A DNA stretch of 64,000 bases from Mucilaginibacter achroorhodeus (GCF_007846095.1 NZ_VOEI01000004.1:186001-250000), one strand, 5' to 3'. Shown: positions 26,537 through 35,039, counted from the first letter of the stretch. Translations and numbers: made by a program. Notes: generated by a model not told the origin, from the sequence alone.

Positions 26537-27622
26537 ATGAGTGCAAACGATTGCGCACCGGCGCATGATAGAAAGCGATTAGGCTTTATCGACCGTTACC
26601 TGACATTATGGATCTTCCTGGCGATGGCTATCGGCGTGGCCCTGGGTTATTATATTCCTTCGACCGCTACCTTTATAAACTCTTTTTCAAATGGCACGAC
26701 AAATATCCCGTTAGCTATCGGCTTGATATTAATGATGTACCCGCCGCTGGCTAAAGTAAAATATGAGAATATGGGCGAAGTGTTCCGCAATACCAGGGTA
26801 TTGAGCGCCTCGCTGGTGCTCAACTGGATTATCGGGCCTATACTGATGTTCATCCTGGCAATTACCTTGCTGCGTGACCACCCGGATTATATGGTCGGAT
26901 TGATACTGATCGGTCTTGCCCGCTGTATTGCGATGGTGGTGGTTTGGAATGAACTAGCTGAAGGCAACCGCGAATATGCAGCCGGACTAATTGCCCTGAA
27001 CAGCATCTTCCAGGTATTATTATACAGTGTTTATGCTTATGTGTTTATTACTTTCCTGCCGCCCTTGTTCGGCATGAAAGGATTGGCGGTCAATATTACC
27101 ATCGGGGAGATTGCCAAATCTGTGGGTATCTATTTAGGCATCCCATTCGCCGCAGGTGTCATCAGCCGCTATGCGCTCATTAAACTGAAGGGCGAAACAT
27201 GGTTCAATACCAAATACGTGCCTTTCATTTCGCCCATTACGCTCATCGCGCTGCTGTTTACCATCATAGTCATGTTCAGTCTGAAAGGCAACCTAATCGT
27301 ACAGATACCCTTTGACGTGGTACGTATCGCGATACCATTGGTGATCTATTTTACCATCATGTTTATTGCCAGCTTCTTTATCGGTAAGTCATTTGGTGCG
27401 GACTATTCACGCAGCACCTCAATCGCCTTTACTGCTACCGGTAATAACTTTGAACTGGCCATTGCAGTCGCTATCGGGGTATTCGGCATCAATTCCGGTG
27501 AAGCCTTTGCCGGGGTGATCGGCCCGCTGGTGGAAGTGCCTGCGCTGATCGCGCTGGTCAATCTCGCTTTTTGGTTCCGCAAAAAATATTACGCTAATAA
27601 AACTACCGTACCAACTACCTGA
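26537..27622 (+). CDS. acr3: ACR3 family arsenite efflux transporter
   Basis: A 361-residue, about ten-helix arsenite permease. The family signatures [18 protein letters not shown], with the essential Cys of helix 4, and [20 protein letters not shown] are both intact. The N-terminus is [22 protein letters not shown]. It exports As(III), made by ArsC, from the cytosol. The metallophosphoesterase gene starts 2 nt after its stop. Confidence 0.96.
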   Translation: MSANDCAPAHDRKRLGFIDRYLTLWIFLAMAIGVALGYYIPSTATFINSFSNGTTNIPLAIGLILMMYPPLAKVKYENMGEVFRNTRVLSASLVLNWIIGPILMFILAITLLRDHPDYMVGLILIGLARCIAMVVVWNELAEGNREYAAGLIALNSIFQVLLYSVYAYVFITFLPPLFGMKGLAVNITIGEIAKSVGIYLGIPFAAGVISRYALIKLKGETWFNTKYVPFISPITLIALLFTIIVMFSLKGNLIVQIPFDVVRIAIPLVIYFTIMFIASFFIGKSFGADYSRSTSIAFTATGNNFELAIAVAIGVFGINSGEAFAGVIGPLVEVPALIALVNLAFWFRKKYYANKTTVPTT

Positions 27623-27624
27623 AT

Positions 27625-28383
27625 ATGAAAATCGCCTTATTCTCTGATATCCACGCCAACCTGCCTGCATTGGAAGCTTTCTTTGCCGATGTGGAAACCC
27701 GTAACCCTGATGCCATCTATTGCCTCGGCGACCTGGTAGGCTATAACATCTGGCCGAATGAAGTGATCGATGAGATTCGAAAACGCGGCATTCCCTGCAT
27801 TACCGGTAACTATGACTTTGGTATTGGCCGTCATAGCGACGATTGCGGCTGCGCTTATAAGACCGATGAAGAAAAAGCGATGGGTAAAATATCCATCAGC
27901 TATACCAATGAGATCATAAAAGATGAGCAGCGGGCTTACCTGAGGACCTTACCGGCACATATCCGCCTGGAATACCAATTAAACAACGATAAGTTAAATG
28001 TGCTGTTGGTCCATGGCAGCCCGCGCAAGGTGAATGAGTACCTGTTTGAGGATAGGGAAGAAAAAAGTATGCTGCGCATCATGGAACAAGCGGATGCAGA
28101 TGTATTATGTTTTGGCCATACGCACCAGCCGTATCACCGTGTGCTGTCTGCGAATGAGCAGTTCTACCATGCCATCAATATTGGTTCAGTCGGTAAACCA
28201 AAAGACAAAGACCCAAGAGGCGGTTATGTGTTGTTGCACATTGCAGAGAATAGTTCTAAAACCGATAAGGACAGCATCAAAGCAGAGTTTATCCGTTTTG
28301 ATTATAACATTGAAAAGGCGGCTAAAGCCGTTGAAGACAGCCCGCTGCCGAATGAATACGCAAACATGTTAAGGAACGGCTGA
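27625..28383 (+). CDS. Metallophosphoesterase, YfcE-like, with Cys insertion
   Basis: A 252-residue calcineurin-like phosphoesterase. Metal motifs: FSDIHANLPA (Asp 8, His 10), CLGDLVGYN, GNYD, HGSPR and FGHTHQP. Compared with the next gene it has an extra segment after GNYD, containing DDCGCAY, which adds two cysteines. Canonical GNHD is GNYD here. It overlaps the paralogue by one base (TGATG). Phosphoesterases of this type occur in ars operons but their substrate is unknown. Confidence 0.9.
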   Translation: MKIALFSDIHANLPALEAFFADVETRNPDAIYCLGDLVGYNIWPNEVIDEIRKRGIPCITGNYDFGIGRHSDDCGCAYKTDEEKAMGKISISYTNEIIKDEQRAYLRTLPAHIRLEYQLNNDKLNVLLVHGSPRKVNEYLFEDREEKSMLRIMEQADADVLCFGHTHQPYHRVLSANEQFYHAINIGSVGKPKDKDPRGGYVLLHIAENSSKTDKDSIKAEFIRFDYNIEKAAKAVEDSPLPNEYANMLRNG

Positions 28384-29027
28384 TGAGAATAGCACTTTTT
28401 TCCGATGTACACGCCAACTTGCCTGCCTTTGAGGCGTTGCTGGCTAGTTTGGACGAACAAAAGCCAGCTGTGGTGTATTGCCTGGGCGACCTAATCGGCT
28501 ATAATATTTGGCCGAATGAGATCATTGCCGAAATTCGAAAACGCGGTATCGCGACGCTGAAAGGCAACCATGATGAAAAGACCAAAGGCTATGCTTACGA
28601 ACTGGTGACGGCCGACAACCGAGCTTATCTCGATACCTTACCTGCGCACATCCGCTTGGAATATGCCGATTTTCAGATCCTGCTGGTACACGGCAGCCCG
28701 CGCAAGATCGACGAATACGTGTTGGAAGAAATGCCCGAATATGAGGTCATCCAAATGATGGATGCTGCTAAAGCCGATATCCTTTGTGTGGCTCACTCAC
28801 ATTTGCCCTATCACCGCAACTTCAGCGATAAGCAGGTGATCAACACCGGTTCTGTCGGTAAGCCCAAAGACGGCGACCCGCGTGGCGGTTATGTTATACT
28901 AAACGTTGGAACTGATATTACAGTAGATTTTATCCGCTTTAATTACGATATTGAAAAGGCGGCCAATGCAATTATTGACAGTCCGTTGCCTGATGAACTA
29001 GCAGAAAGAATAATAAAAGCTTATTAG
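28383..29027 (+). CDS. Metallophosphoesterase, YfcE-like, second copy
   Basis: A 214-residue paralogue of the previous gene, clearly a tandem duplication: FSDVHANLPAFEAL, CLGDLIGYNIWPNEI, GNHDEKT, HGSPRKIDEY and AHSHLPYH are all shared in order. It keeps the canonical GNHD His that the first copy lacks and has no Cys insertion. It ends the ars operon; no strong terminator is seen behind it. Confidence 0.9.
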   Translation: MRIALFSDVHANLPAFEALLASLDEQKPAVVYCLGDLIGYNIWPNEIIAEIRKRGIATLKGNHDEKTKGYAYELVTADNRAYLDTLPAHIRLEYADFQILLVHGSPRKIDEYVLEEMPEYEVIQMMDAAKADILCVAHSHLPYHRNFSDKQVINTGSVGKPKDGDPRGGYVILNVGTDITVDFIRFNYDIEKAANAIIDSPLPDELAERIIKAY

Positions 29028-29238
29028 CCTTTTTAAATGTCGTAAAGATCAAAAGCGAAAAACAAAAGTGAATTTTTGCCCATCACTATTAGGACAAGGA
29101 ATATTGCCAAAAGACTGCGGCATAATGAAGCTATGGAATTCTCGCTTCACCCTCCGGGATTTATTCCGTTTCCTTTTGGATTTGCTGGGCAAATACAATT
29201 GCTTTCTTTTTCTCTTTTTTCTTTTAAAATTTTCTGCC

Positions 29239-30156
29239 CTACATATTTAGTTTACCAAAAACCCTTTTGATTTCAGAGTCGTTGGCCACATCTCTATCAG
29301 GGTTTTGCTTAGCCAATTCCGTAAGAAAATTTATAAATAAGTTGCTTGGCCGTTTCATATTCAATTCCTCAAATGTGACGAGTTCAGGATAGAATGCGTC
29401 AGCAAGCAGAATTTTTTTGATTTGCTTAAATTCCTTTAAAATATCTTCTTTAAACTTCATCTGCTTTTTAAAGGAATCACAGAATTCTAATAATAAATAC
29501 GCAGCGTAAAATTTATTGAATTGATCATAGTATTTATGGAAATTGTGGGTAGAGAAGACTGTGGGTCCGTCTTTTTTATACCAACCCATTCGTAAAAGTA
29601 TGTTCGGACTAAAATGAACCATCCGGGAAGTTGCATGATATAAGAAATCATACAGATGTTTTAATTGTGCATCTATGGCCATGTGCTCTACACTTGGGAA
29701 CAGCCTTTCTTTATTCAAACCATTATTCTTCATAAGATTTTTCAGTTCAGCCTCACGGGTCTCAATTAATGTGTCTAAATCTTTAAATAAGGGGAATTGC
29801 TGAAAGGGAACCGCCTTATCCAGAAAAGATTTTTGAGCAAGCATCGAATGAAGCAAGAGGTAAAACATATAGCTCTCAATTAGCTGTTCTTTATCATAGG
29901 AAAAGTTCTTACCGATAAACTTTAGGGTGATCAGATCTTCACATAAGCCACGAAGAAAAGGCGAGTGAAAAAAACTGTTCTTAGCAGACCTGTTTTTATA
30001 TAGAAACAAATTAAACTCCAACGCCTTGGCAAATGAAGCTATAAGCACAGATTGGTAAACATTGGTCTTCAAGTCAAGGGAAGGGACAGAATTATAATTC
30101 TTAAAATGCTTCTGAATAATCAGTAAATGGTTTTTTATTAACGTGTTGTCATTCAT
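29239..30156 (-). CDS. Hypothetical protein (possibly DUF5677-like)
   Basis: A 305-residue helical soluble protein. Segments such as LCEDLITLKFIGKNF, LYDFLYHATSRMVHFSPN and YAAYLLLEFCDSFKKQ recall DUF5677 proteins, some of which are HEPN-like, but I cannot assign it firmly. It stands alone on the minus strand, convergent with the ars operon (211 nt gap). It lies at the join of arsenic cargo and transfer genes. Confidence 0.75.
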   Translation of the reverse strand: MNDNTLIKNHLLIIQKHFKNYNSVPSLDLKTNVYQSVLIASFAKALEFNLFLYKNRSAKNSFFHSPFLRGLCEDLITLKFIGKNFSYDKEQLIESYMFYLLLHSMLAQKSFLDKAVPFQQFPLFKDLDTLIETREAELKNLMKNNGLNKERLFPSVEHMAIDAQLKHLYDFLYHATSRMVHFSPNILLRMGWYKKDGPTVFSTHNFHKYYDQFNKFYAAYLLLEFCDSFKKQMKFKEDILKEFKQIKKILLADAFYPELVTFEELNMKRPSNLFINFLTELAKQNPDRDVANDSEIKRVFGKLNM

Positions 30157-30189
30157 AGCTCAGCGGTTAAAGGTTGCATAAAAATAATA

Positions 30190-30221
30190 AAAGTCCCACA
30201 GCACTCGCTGCGTGGGACTTT
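30190..30221. terminator. Hairpin near element junction
   Basis: AAAGTCCCAC and GTGGGACTTT arms around GCACTCGCTGC, with an AT-rich tail on the minus strand (TTTTATTATTTT). It lies upstream of the 30,156 gene, so it does not terminate it; it may block transcription entering it. Confidence 0.5.
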
Positions 30222-30236
30222 CAACCTAAACCTTAT

Positions 30237-30268
30237 CACAATTAGCCGTAAGTTCGGCTAAGATTGTG
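30237..30268. other. Inverted repeat upstream of small gene
   Basis: CACAATTAGCCG and CGGCTAAGATTGTG arms around TAAGTT; twelve base pairs with a two-base bulge. No T tract follows. It could be an operator for the 30,312 gene, an att-like or nick-site dyad, or a transcript hairpin. Confidence 0.55.
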
Positions 30269-30311
30269 GCAAGCTAACAAAAAATCCGATCTTAGCGTAA
30301 AACCTATACGT

Positions 30312-30575
30312 ATGGCTCCAACAATATACTCAGTCTTCTATCATTCTCCAGACGGCTTTCTTGTATGCCGTACGGACTTTGATAATCTTGAAGAAGCAGA
30401 AAACTTCCTGCAAACTAAGCTCTTCATTTTCGACGGTGCTGAATTCCACTTTATGTTGAAAGATGGAAGATTTCTGGTTAAGGGTGAGCCCAGGGAGCGA
30501 ACAGAGAAATTTTATGCGGAGTCCATGCGGTATGCCGTAGAAATTCCTGCAAAGGAGATCAACAAATCATCATAA
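30312..30575 (+). CDS. Small hypothetical protein
   Basis: An 87-residue acidic alpha/beta protein (MAPTIYSVFYHSPDGFLV, FDNLEEAENFLQTKLF). The ATG at 30,312 is favoured over an in-frame TTG at 30,264, which lies inside the inverted repeat. No known domain. It faces the DUF932 gene convergently, separated by three strong hairpins. Confidence 0.65.
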   Translation: MAPTIYSVFYHSPDGFLVCRTDFDNLEEAENFLQTKLFIFDGAEFHFMLKDGRFLVKGEPRERTEKFYAESMRYAVEIPAKEINKSS

Positions 30576-30580
30576 ATCCC

Positions 30581-30696
30581 CGCCCCCTGTTTTCACCATA
30601 ATCATCAACAATCAGGAAACAGGGGGCGTCCTCAAACGGGCGGGCGATAGCCCGCCGTCCGGCAATTTTTAAAAACAAGGGGGATCGCTCCCCCTT
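30581..30696. terminator. Three consecutive strong hairpins
   Basis: First CGCCCCCTGTTT/AAACAGGGGGCG (12 bp, 24-nt loop, 30,581-30,628). Second ACGGGCGGGC/GCCCGCCGT with GATA loop (30,636-30,658, one bulge). Third AAGGGGGA/TCCCCCTT with TCGC loop (30,677-30,696), preceded on the plus strand by TTTTTAAAAA. They separate two convergent genes and probably act as a bidirectional terminator. Confidence 0.7.
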
Positions 30697-30705
30697 ACCC
30701 TTCAC

Positions 30706-31773
30706 TTAGTTGTAATTTAAAGCTTCACCGCCATGAGTTGCAAATTCCTTGCACAAATTAAATGCAACCTGCGCCCTTTGTTTAGCCGTGCCGTCCATGA
30801 TGGACTTAAATTTTGCTTCGTCGTTTTTGAAGCTGCGTACGTTTTGAAAGTAACCAGTCACGGCATTGTACGCGCCAAACACTGTTCCTGCGGTCGTCTC
30901 GATCTGCTGGGTCGGGCTGCCTAAAGCATACTCATAAACGCTGTCTACCATATTCGTGTAATGGGTAGAAAGCTGGTCCAATTTGCCTACGGCCAAGTTT
31001 TCTACTACTTCCTTGTTGGGTGCCATAGCGATCTGTATCAGCTTTTTCAGTTCCCTGTCAGTAATGCGGACTTTTGCCCACTGGTTAAACAAGCCTTCCA
31101 TTTCGTGGCTTAATTCTCTACTTATACCCATAAGCGTATGCGCTTGCTTCAACCGCTCAGCTGCGGAGGCGGTATGCCGTATCTTAATTGCTCCTGAATG
31201 ATTACGCATGGCTGCATTAAGCGTGTTGTTACATACAATCCTGATTGGCGTAAATGCTGCCGTTATACTACCTAAACCGTCGTGCGAAGTGGTTAGAAAC
31301 AAATACTGCTCTATCCAGTCCTTAACGCCAACACGAATATAGTCGGGTAACTTGGCGGTAATAAAAACCCGTTCGCCGTTGCCTAATGCACCTGCCGTTT
31401 CATAAAGGATGCCCTCGCCACCGCCGACAATCGCGTCAAAAAACGAAAACGCATCACGGTTTTGCACGACTTCATAGTCATTGCCGACTACGCCTAAAAC
31501 CTGCTCCGTGTCTGCCCGTACGGTAGCAAAGAAATTAGGTACTTCTACTTCGGGTATCAAAATATCGTCGCTGCCCTCACCCAAATGGTTGGCAGTATCA
31601 TAAGTAAACAAAGGGCGTTTTTCTACGATATAGTCCAAACCTGCATGCTGTATTGCTTCGCTGCTGGTCGGGTAGCGGTCAATGATCTGCCCTAAACCGT
31701 GCCAGGCCTTTTCCTTTACACTCATAAAACTGTGTTTGCCTGTTTTTTGATTGAAATTGATCTGATGTGCCAT
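30706..31773 (-). CDS. DUF932 phage/plasmid-like protein
   Basis: A 355-residue protein of the DUF932 (phage/plasmid-like, TIGR03299-type) family, common on Bacteroidota mobile elements. Typical sequence: AWHGLGQIIDRYPTSSEAIQHAGLDY, VVGNDYEVVQNRDAFSFFDAI, TSHDGLGSITAAFTPIRIVCNNTL. Molecular function is unknown. It is the last of a chain of small genes (31,778-31,951 and 31,956-32,084) with 4-nt gaps. Confidence 0.9.
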   Translation of the reverse strand: MAHQINFNQKTGKHSFMSVKEKAWHGLGQIIDRYPTSSEAIQHAGLDYIVEKRPLFTYDTANHLGEGSDDILIPEVEVPNFFATVRADTEQVLGVVGNDYEVVQNRDAFSFFDAIVGGGEGILYETAGALGNGERVFITAKLPDYIRVGVKDWIEQYLFLTTSHDGLGSITAAFTPIRIVCNNTLNAAMRNHSGAIKIRHTASAAERLKQAHTLMGISRELSHEMEGLFNQWAKVRITDRELKKLIQIAMAPNKEVVENLAVGKLDQLSTHYTNMVDSVYEYALGSPTQQIETTAGTVFGAYNAVTGYFQNVRSFKNDEAKFKSIMDGTAKQRAQVAFNLCKEFATHGGEALNYN

Positions 31774-31777
31774 AGCT

Positions 31778-31951
31778 TTAATTTTTAGGAGTTCGTGTAT
31801 TCATGGGTATGATCTCGGTACGCAGCACCTGTACATTGTCGGTGCTGGTAATTGCAACGTCGCTGTTTTGCAGTTCTGCAATAGCGTCGTGTATGTTAGG
31901 GTGCGTGGTTTGTATGGCCACTTTCACCAGTATGAAAATTTTGTCTTCCAT
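31778..31951 (-). CDS. Small protein, 57 residues
   Basis: ATG at 31,951 gives MEDKIFILVKVAIQTTHPNI then DAIAELQNSDVAITSTDNVQ, ending TRTPKN. It lies 4 nt before the DUF932 gene and 4 nt after the preceding small gene, in the same strand and tight spacing, so it is very probably real. The fold looks like a short ferredoxin-like beta-alpha-beta unit. Function unknown. Confidence 0.7.
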   Translation of the reverse strand: MEDKIFILVKVAIQTTHPNIHDAIAELQNSDVAITSTDNVQVLRTEIIPMNTRTPKN

Positions 31952-31955
31952 CGCC

Positions 31956-32084
31956 TTAATATTGATAGGTGTTCAAAAAGTCGCTGAATTCCATTTGAAA
32001 CTGTGCGGGGTTCTCCTGCGCCAGCTGCTCGGCGTAACCTTCCCAAAATAGCTGGTCGGTCAGTTCTATAAATTGCTCGTACAT
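31956..32084 (-). CDS. Small protein, 42 residues
   Basis: ATG at 32,084; reads MYEQFIELTDQLFWEGYAEQ, then LAQENPAQFQMEFSDFLNTYQY. Acidic, amphipathic helical. It sits upstream of the 57-residue gene with a 4-nt gap, in an operon ending in DUF932. No family known; the sense-like composition and tight packing support it. Confidence 0.65.
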   Translation of the reverse strand: MYEQFIELTDQLFWEGYAEQLAQENPAQFQMEFSDFLNTYQY

Positions 32085-32147
32085 GGGAGTTGCTGTTTTG
32101 ATGAAACTTAAAATTGCCCCCAGCTAAAAGCCGGGAGCAATACCTGT

Positions 32148-32804
32148 TCAGGCGTTCGGAAAGACAATGTTAGCCTCGATATCGGCCAGTTTTTCGTGGC
32201 AAGCATCAAAAATAAATTGCGCTACCATGCGGATCAGGTTCGGCGTATTGGTCACGAATTCACGGCGTTTATCATCCTGAATAATGAGTTTGCAGCCTTG
32301 GTACGGGTTGCTTTCCAGTTCGTCGTTCTCTTCCTGTAGTTGCACTTCAAAATCTTCTAAGGTCTTGATACGTGCTATCAGGGCTAAACGCTGGATAGAT
32401 AAGCGGTGCAGATCGTTTACTGATTTTAAGGTTTGTTCTAAATTCAGCGCAAACTTTTTAGCTTCAAACTTTACTTCCTCGGACTTAACGGGTTCGGCCT
32501 GTGCATCGGCTTTCACTTCTTCGGTGGCAGGTAAGTTTGCAGGCTTAACGGGTTGGTGATCCACTGTAGCGGTGCTATCGGTCTTAACCTCGGCAGGCGC
32601 ACCTTCTGTAACCTGCGAGCCCTGGGCGGGTTTTTCATCGGTTGTGTTTCCATCTTGTTTAGCTTCTTTGCCGGTGAGGCTCGGGCGGTTTTGAGTTCTG
32701 TTCGCTTCGTTTGCTTTTGCTGCTGCACCTTGTACACCGTTCGCATTTTTTTCTGCTGTTTTCATCTTAAAAGATTTTAAAGGGTTAAAAAATTTGTTTT
32801 TCAT
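32148..32804 (-). CDS. Low-complexity mobile-element protein
   Basis: A 218-residue hydrophilic protein. The first half is an Ala/Lys/Glu/Pro-rich disordered linker; the second half (LNLEQTLKSVNDLHRLSIQRL, LEDFEVQLQEENDELESN) is coiled coil and conserved-looking. Start is either 32,804 or the in-frame ATG at 32,765. It probably acts as an accessory protein of the conjugative element; the role is unknown. Confidence 0.75.
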   Translation of the reverse strand: MKNKFFNPLKSFKMKTAEKNANGVQGAAAKANEANRTQNRPSLTGKEAKQDGNTTDEKPAQGSQVTEGAPAEVKTDSTATVDHQPVKPANLPATEEVKADAQAEPVKSEEVKFEAKKFALNLEQTLKSVNDLHRLSIQRLALIARIKTLEDFEVQLQEENDELESNPYQGCKLIIQDDKRREFVTNTPNLIRMVAQFIFDACHEKLADIEANIVFPNA

Positions 32805-33307
32805 TTCCCTCTTTTCCCGAAGACTTCCCTTAAAAAGCTATTTTTCCAAAAGAAAAAACGGTAAAAAAGAAAGTCAAAAGAGCGGTCGTGAGCCAGAGCG
32901 GGAGAACTATAAGTCCCGGAGGGTGGCCGAAGCAAAGCGGAGGACATTATGCGTTCGTACGTGAAGGCTGACCGAGATTGACGCCGCTTTTGTCCGTTTT
33001 CGTTGGAAAATAGCAGCTAAAAGAAGTCCCTTAAATCGAATCAGCAAGGGCAGGAATGCAGGCAAGCGAAGCTTTTCCCGGCGAAGCGTAACGGAGCGGG
33101 TAAACGAGTGAAGTCCGGAATGATGTGCTTGCAGAACTTAGCCTGTCAAAACATATTAGCGGATGCTTTTGCAGCGCAGCAAAAATGCAGGAGCGGAATT
33201 TTAAGCAATGGAGATTGGAGGAGTGAACCTGTCAGGGATTGCAACGGCATCCTTTTCATGGAAAAGATATAGTGAAAAGCCTGGCCGAAGGGACAGCCAA
33301 CAAGCTT
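32805..33307. other. Structured noncoding region
   Basis: About 500 bases with no convincing reading frame but many short dyads: CGGGA/TCCCG at 32,900-32,917, an imperfect CCCG/CGGG arm pair near 33,077-33,100, GCTTTTGC/GCAAAA near 33,166-33,184 and CTTTTCATGGAAAAG at 33,252-33,266. A segment with GGGATTGCAACGGCATCC and GATATAGTGAAAAGCC (33,235-33,282) looks like an intergenic repeat I associate with Bacteroidota genomes. It may encode a structured RNA or be a REP-like insertion. Confidence 0.5.
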
Positions 33308-34180
33308 TCAATTGAGTGCGTTTTGAAGCAATTGATAAGTAAAGCTGCCGTCCTCGGTTTTAGCTATCTCTATCTGATTTAGAAATTTCATCATCTCTAA
33401 ATAGCCTTGGTTACACAACTCCAATTGTTCTTTTAGGTAAGGCAGCCAGTATGTGCGTTCCCGATCTAACGCAACCATAGCCTGGTCATCCTCGCGATGC
33501 GCGTTTAAAAACTTCATGACATAATTACTATCATAACCAGCATGGTGCACGAAGAACTTTCGGTGTTTGTTAAACTGAGGATATATGTTTTCTTGAAAAT
33601 TCCATAGCCATTGATAATGCGCTGAAGCTTCCAGTTGCGGAAAATGAGCATGTATATACTGTAATGGCGAATGAAAGTAAATTTGGCCGCGTTTCTCGAT
33701 CAGCAGTTCTGGAAAAAAGCTGGTAATATAGTCAGCGATACGCTGCCAAAATTTATATAAGGATTCAAATGCAACCGGTAGCTCCCTGTTGAAACGGGCA
33801 TCTTCCAGTTTCTGATCATAATGATAAAACTTCTTCCCATCTATATAACTATACGAGTGCTCAAACACGGTGATATATGGTGTATATAGATAAAGCGTTC
33901 CTAGCCGGTATTTCAGATCAGCAGTTGCGGAAAATAATTCCATCTGCATTTGATTCGGGTTTTTCACTTCACGATCCAAATGCAAGTGGTCATAGACTTC
34001 AATTTGCCGGTCATATAAACCGGACTTTGCAGCCATCACTACAGCGTCGGTGTTGATAGCAATAACATTTTCGCCCTGATAGGTATAATTATTGTCTGTC
34101 AAGCACTGGAGATCATGCGCTCTGTATAAACTGAATAATTCCTCATTATACGCTTGTATAATGTCTCGCTGTTTACTCAT
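33308..34180 (-). CDS. Hypothetical protein behind TA pair
   Basis: A 290-residue soluble protein rich in aromatic residues (YLYTPYITVFEHSYSYIDG, PQLEASAHYQWLWNFQENIYPQFNKHRKFFVHH). The ATG at 34,180 is used; the TTG at 34,210 would overlap the toxin end. No domain recognised. It follows the GNAT toxin by 19 nt on the same strand, so it may be a third gene of that operon. Confidence 0.75.
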   Translation of the reverse strand: MSKQRDIIQAYNEELFSLYRAHDLQCLTDNNYTYQGENVIAINTDAVVMAAKSGLYDRQIEVYDHLHLDREVKNPNQMQMELFSATADLKYRLGTLYLYTPYITVFEHSYSYIDGKKFYHYDQKLEDARFNRELPVAFESLYKFWQRIADYITSFFPELLIEKRGQIYFHSPLQYIHAHFPQLEASAHYQWLWNFQENIYPQFNKHRKFFVHHAGYDSNYVMKFLNAHREDDQAMVALDRERTYWLPYLKEQLELCNQGYLEMMKFLNQIEIAKTEDGSFTYQLLQNALN

Positions 34181-34199
34181 AAAAAATCCAATACCAGGT

Positions 34200-34700
34200 T
34201 TACTCTGCAAACAGCGCAGCTATGGTATGCATGGTCAGAAACATTTTGCCTGAGTCCAGTTTAACAAAATCATATTTTAAATAAAAGGCTTCCGCTTCTG
34301 CGTCAAGCGGATCAACGATCACAGCCATTGCCCCGACGTGAGTTAAAGAGACATTATAACATTTCTTTAACGCATCAATTAAAAGGTATTCTCCAAGGCG
34401 TTGCCCTTTATAGTTTTGATCCAATGCCAGCCTTCCTAATAATATCGCAGGGAGGTTATGGTAAGAAGGCGGCATTTTCTTCTGCACTTGTTCCGGCACC
34501 AGCTCGCGTGGTATGCTCGTACTTGATAGCGTATAGTAGCCGATGATGCGGTCGCCATCCAGCATCACAGACACCGTACTCAAACGTCGTTTGATGTCCT
34601 GGCTTGCCTGTTTGTGCAAGTAATTATCCAGCATTTCCTTGCCGCAGGTAAACTCTTTTTTATTAAGTCCTGAATGCAGCGGTTCAATAGGATAATTCAT
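34200..34700 (-). CDS. GNAT-type toxin of a toxin-antitoxin pair
   Basis: A 166-residue GNAT acetyltransferase like TacT/AtaT, which acetylate aminoacyl-tRNA. Motifs are FTCGKEMLDNYLHKQASQD, IIGYYTLSSTSI, LPAILLGRLALDQNYKGQRLGEYLL and the final YLKYDFVKLD. Its ATG overlaps the stop of the DUF1778 gene (TAATG). The combination of a GNAT with an upstream DUF1778 antitoxin is the classic type II module; its tRNA target is unknown. Confidence 0.93.
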   Translation of the reverse strand: MNYPIEPLHSGLNKKEFTCGKEMLDNYLHKQASQDIKRRLSTVSVMLDGDRIIGYYTLSSTSIPRELVPEQVQKKMPPSYHNLPAILLGRLALDQNYKGQRLGEYLLIDALKKCYNVSLTHVGAMAVIVDPLDAEAEAFYLKYDFVKLDSGKMFLTMHTIAALFAE

Positions 34701-34999
34701 TAAACTTCCGTTGACTGATTATTGAATTCACGGTAGCGCTCAGCAGCCTGCTGTAAGCGTTTGCCTGGCTTCGGCGGATTCATGATCGCCTCGAAAAAAA
34801 CATTCTTGTCCCTTTCTGTAGCCAAAACTGCTTCGTGCTGTTCCACAATAAATTTTGCCTTTTCCTGAACAGTAGACACCACAAAATCGGTAAGCGTACG
34901 GTAACCGCCCAATTTAGCTGCCCGTTCAAATAATGATTTTTGGTCTGTTGTCAGTTTGGTATCGAACCTTGTCTTATCAGCTTTGATCACTCGTTCCAT
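34700..34999 (-). CDS. DUF1778 antitoxin
   Basis: A 99-residue ribbon-helix-helix antitoxin. The N-terminal segment RFDTKLTTDQKSLFERAAKLGGY binds DNA and the C-terminal part binds the toxin. It is first in the operon, and an inverted repeat TACGGAA-AAA-TTCCGTA lies 23 nt upstream, likely the autoregulatory site. Confidence 0.92.
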   Translation of the reverse strand: MERVIKADKTRFDTKLTTDQKSLFERAAKLGGYRTLTDFVVSTVQEKAKFIVEQHEAVLATERDKNVFFEAIMNPPKPGKRLQQAAERYREFNNQSTEV

Positions 35000-35022
35000 A
35001 ATATTGCCTTTCTAAACAAATA

Positions 35023-35039
35023 TACGGAAAAATTCCGTA
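35023..35039. promoter_or_regulatory. Inverted repeat in TA promoter
   Basis: TACGGAA-AAA-TTCCGTA, a perfect 7-bp dyad 24 nt upstream of the DUF1778 start; probably the antitoxin operator. Confidence 0.7.

Noticed and set aside
29068..29270. Two overlapping frames behind the ars operon
   Set aside because: They overlap each other in different frames, are low in quality and have no ribosome site or known family.
31803..32051. 82-codon plus-strand frame
   Set aside because: It is antisense to two small minus-strand genes that fit operon spacing better.
34328..34546. 72-codon plus-strand frame inside the GNAT toxin gene
   Set aside because: Antisense shadow; the GNAT motifs on the other strand are clear.
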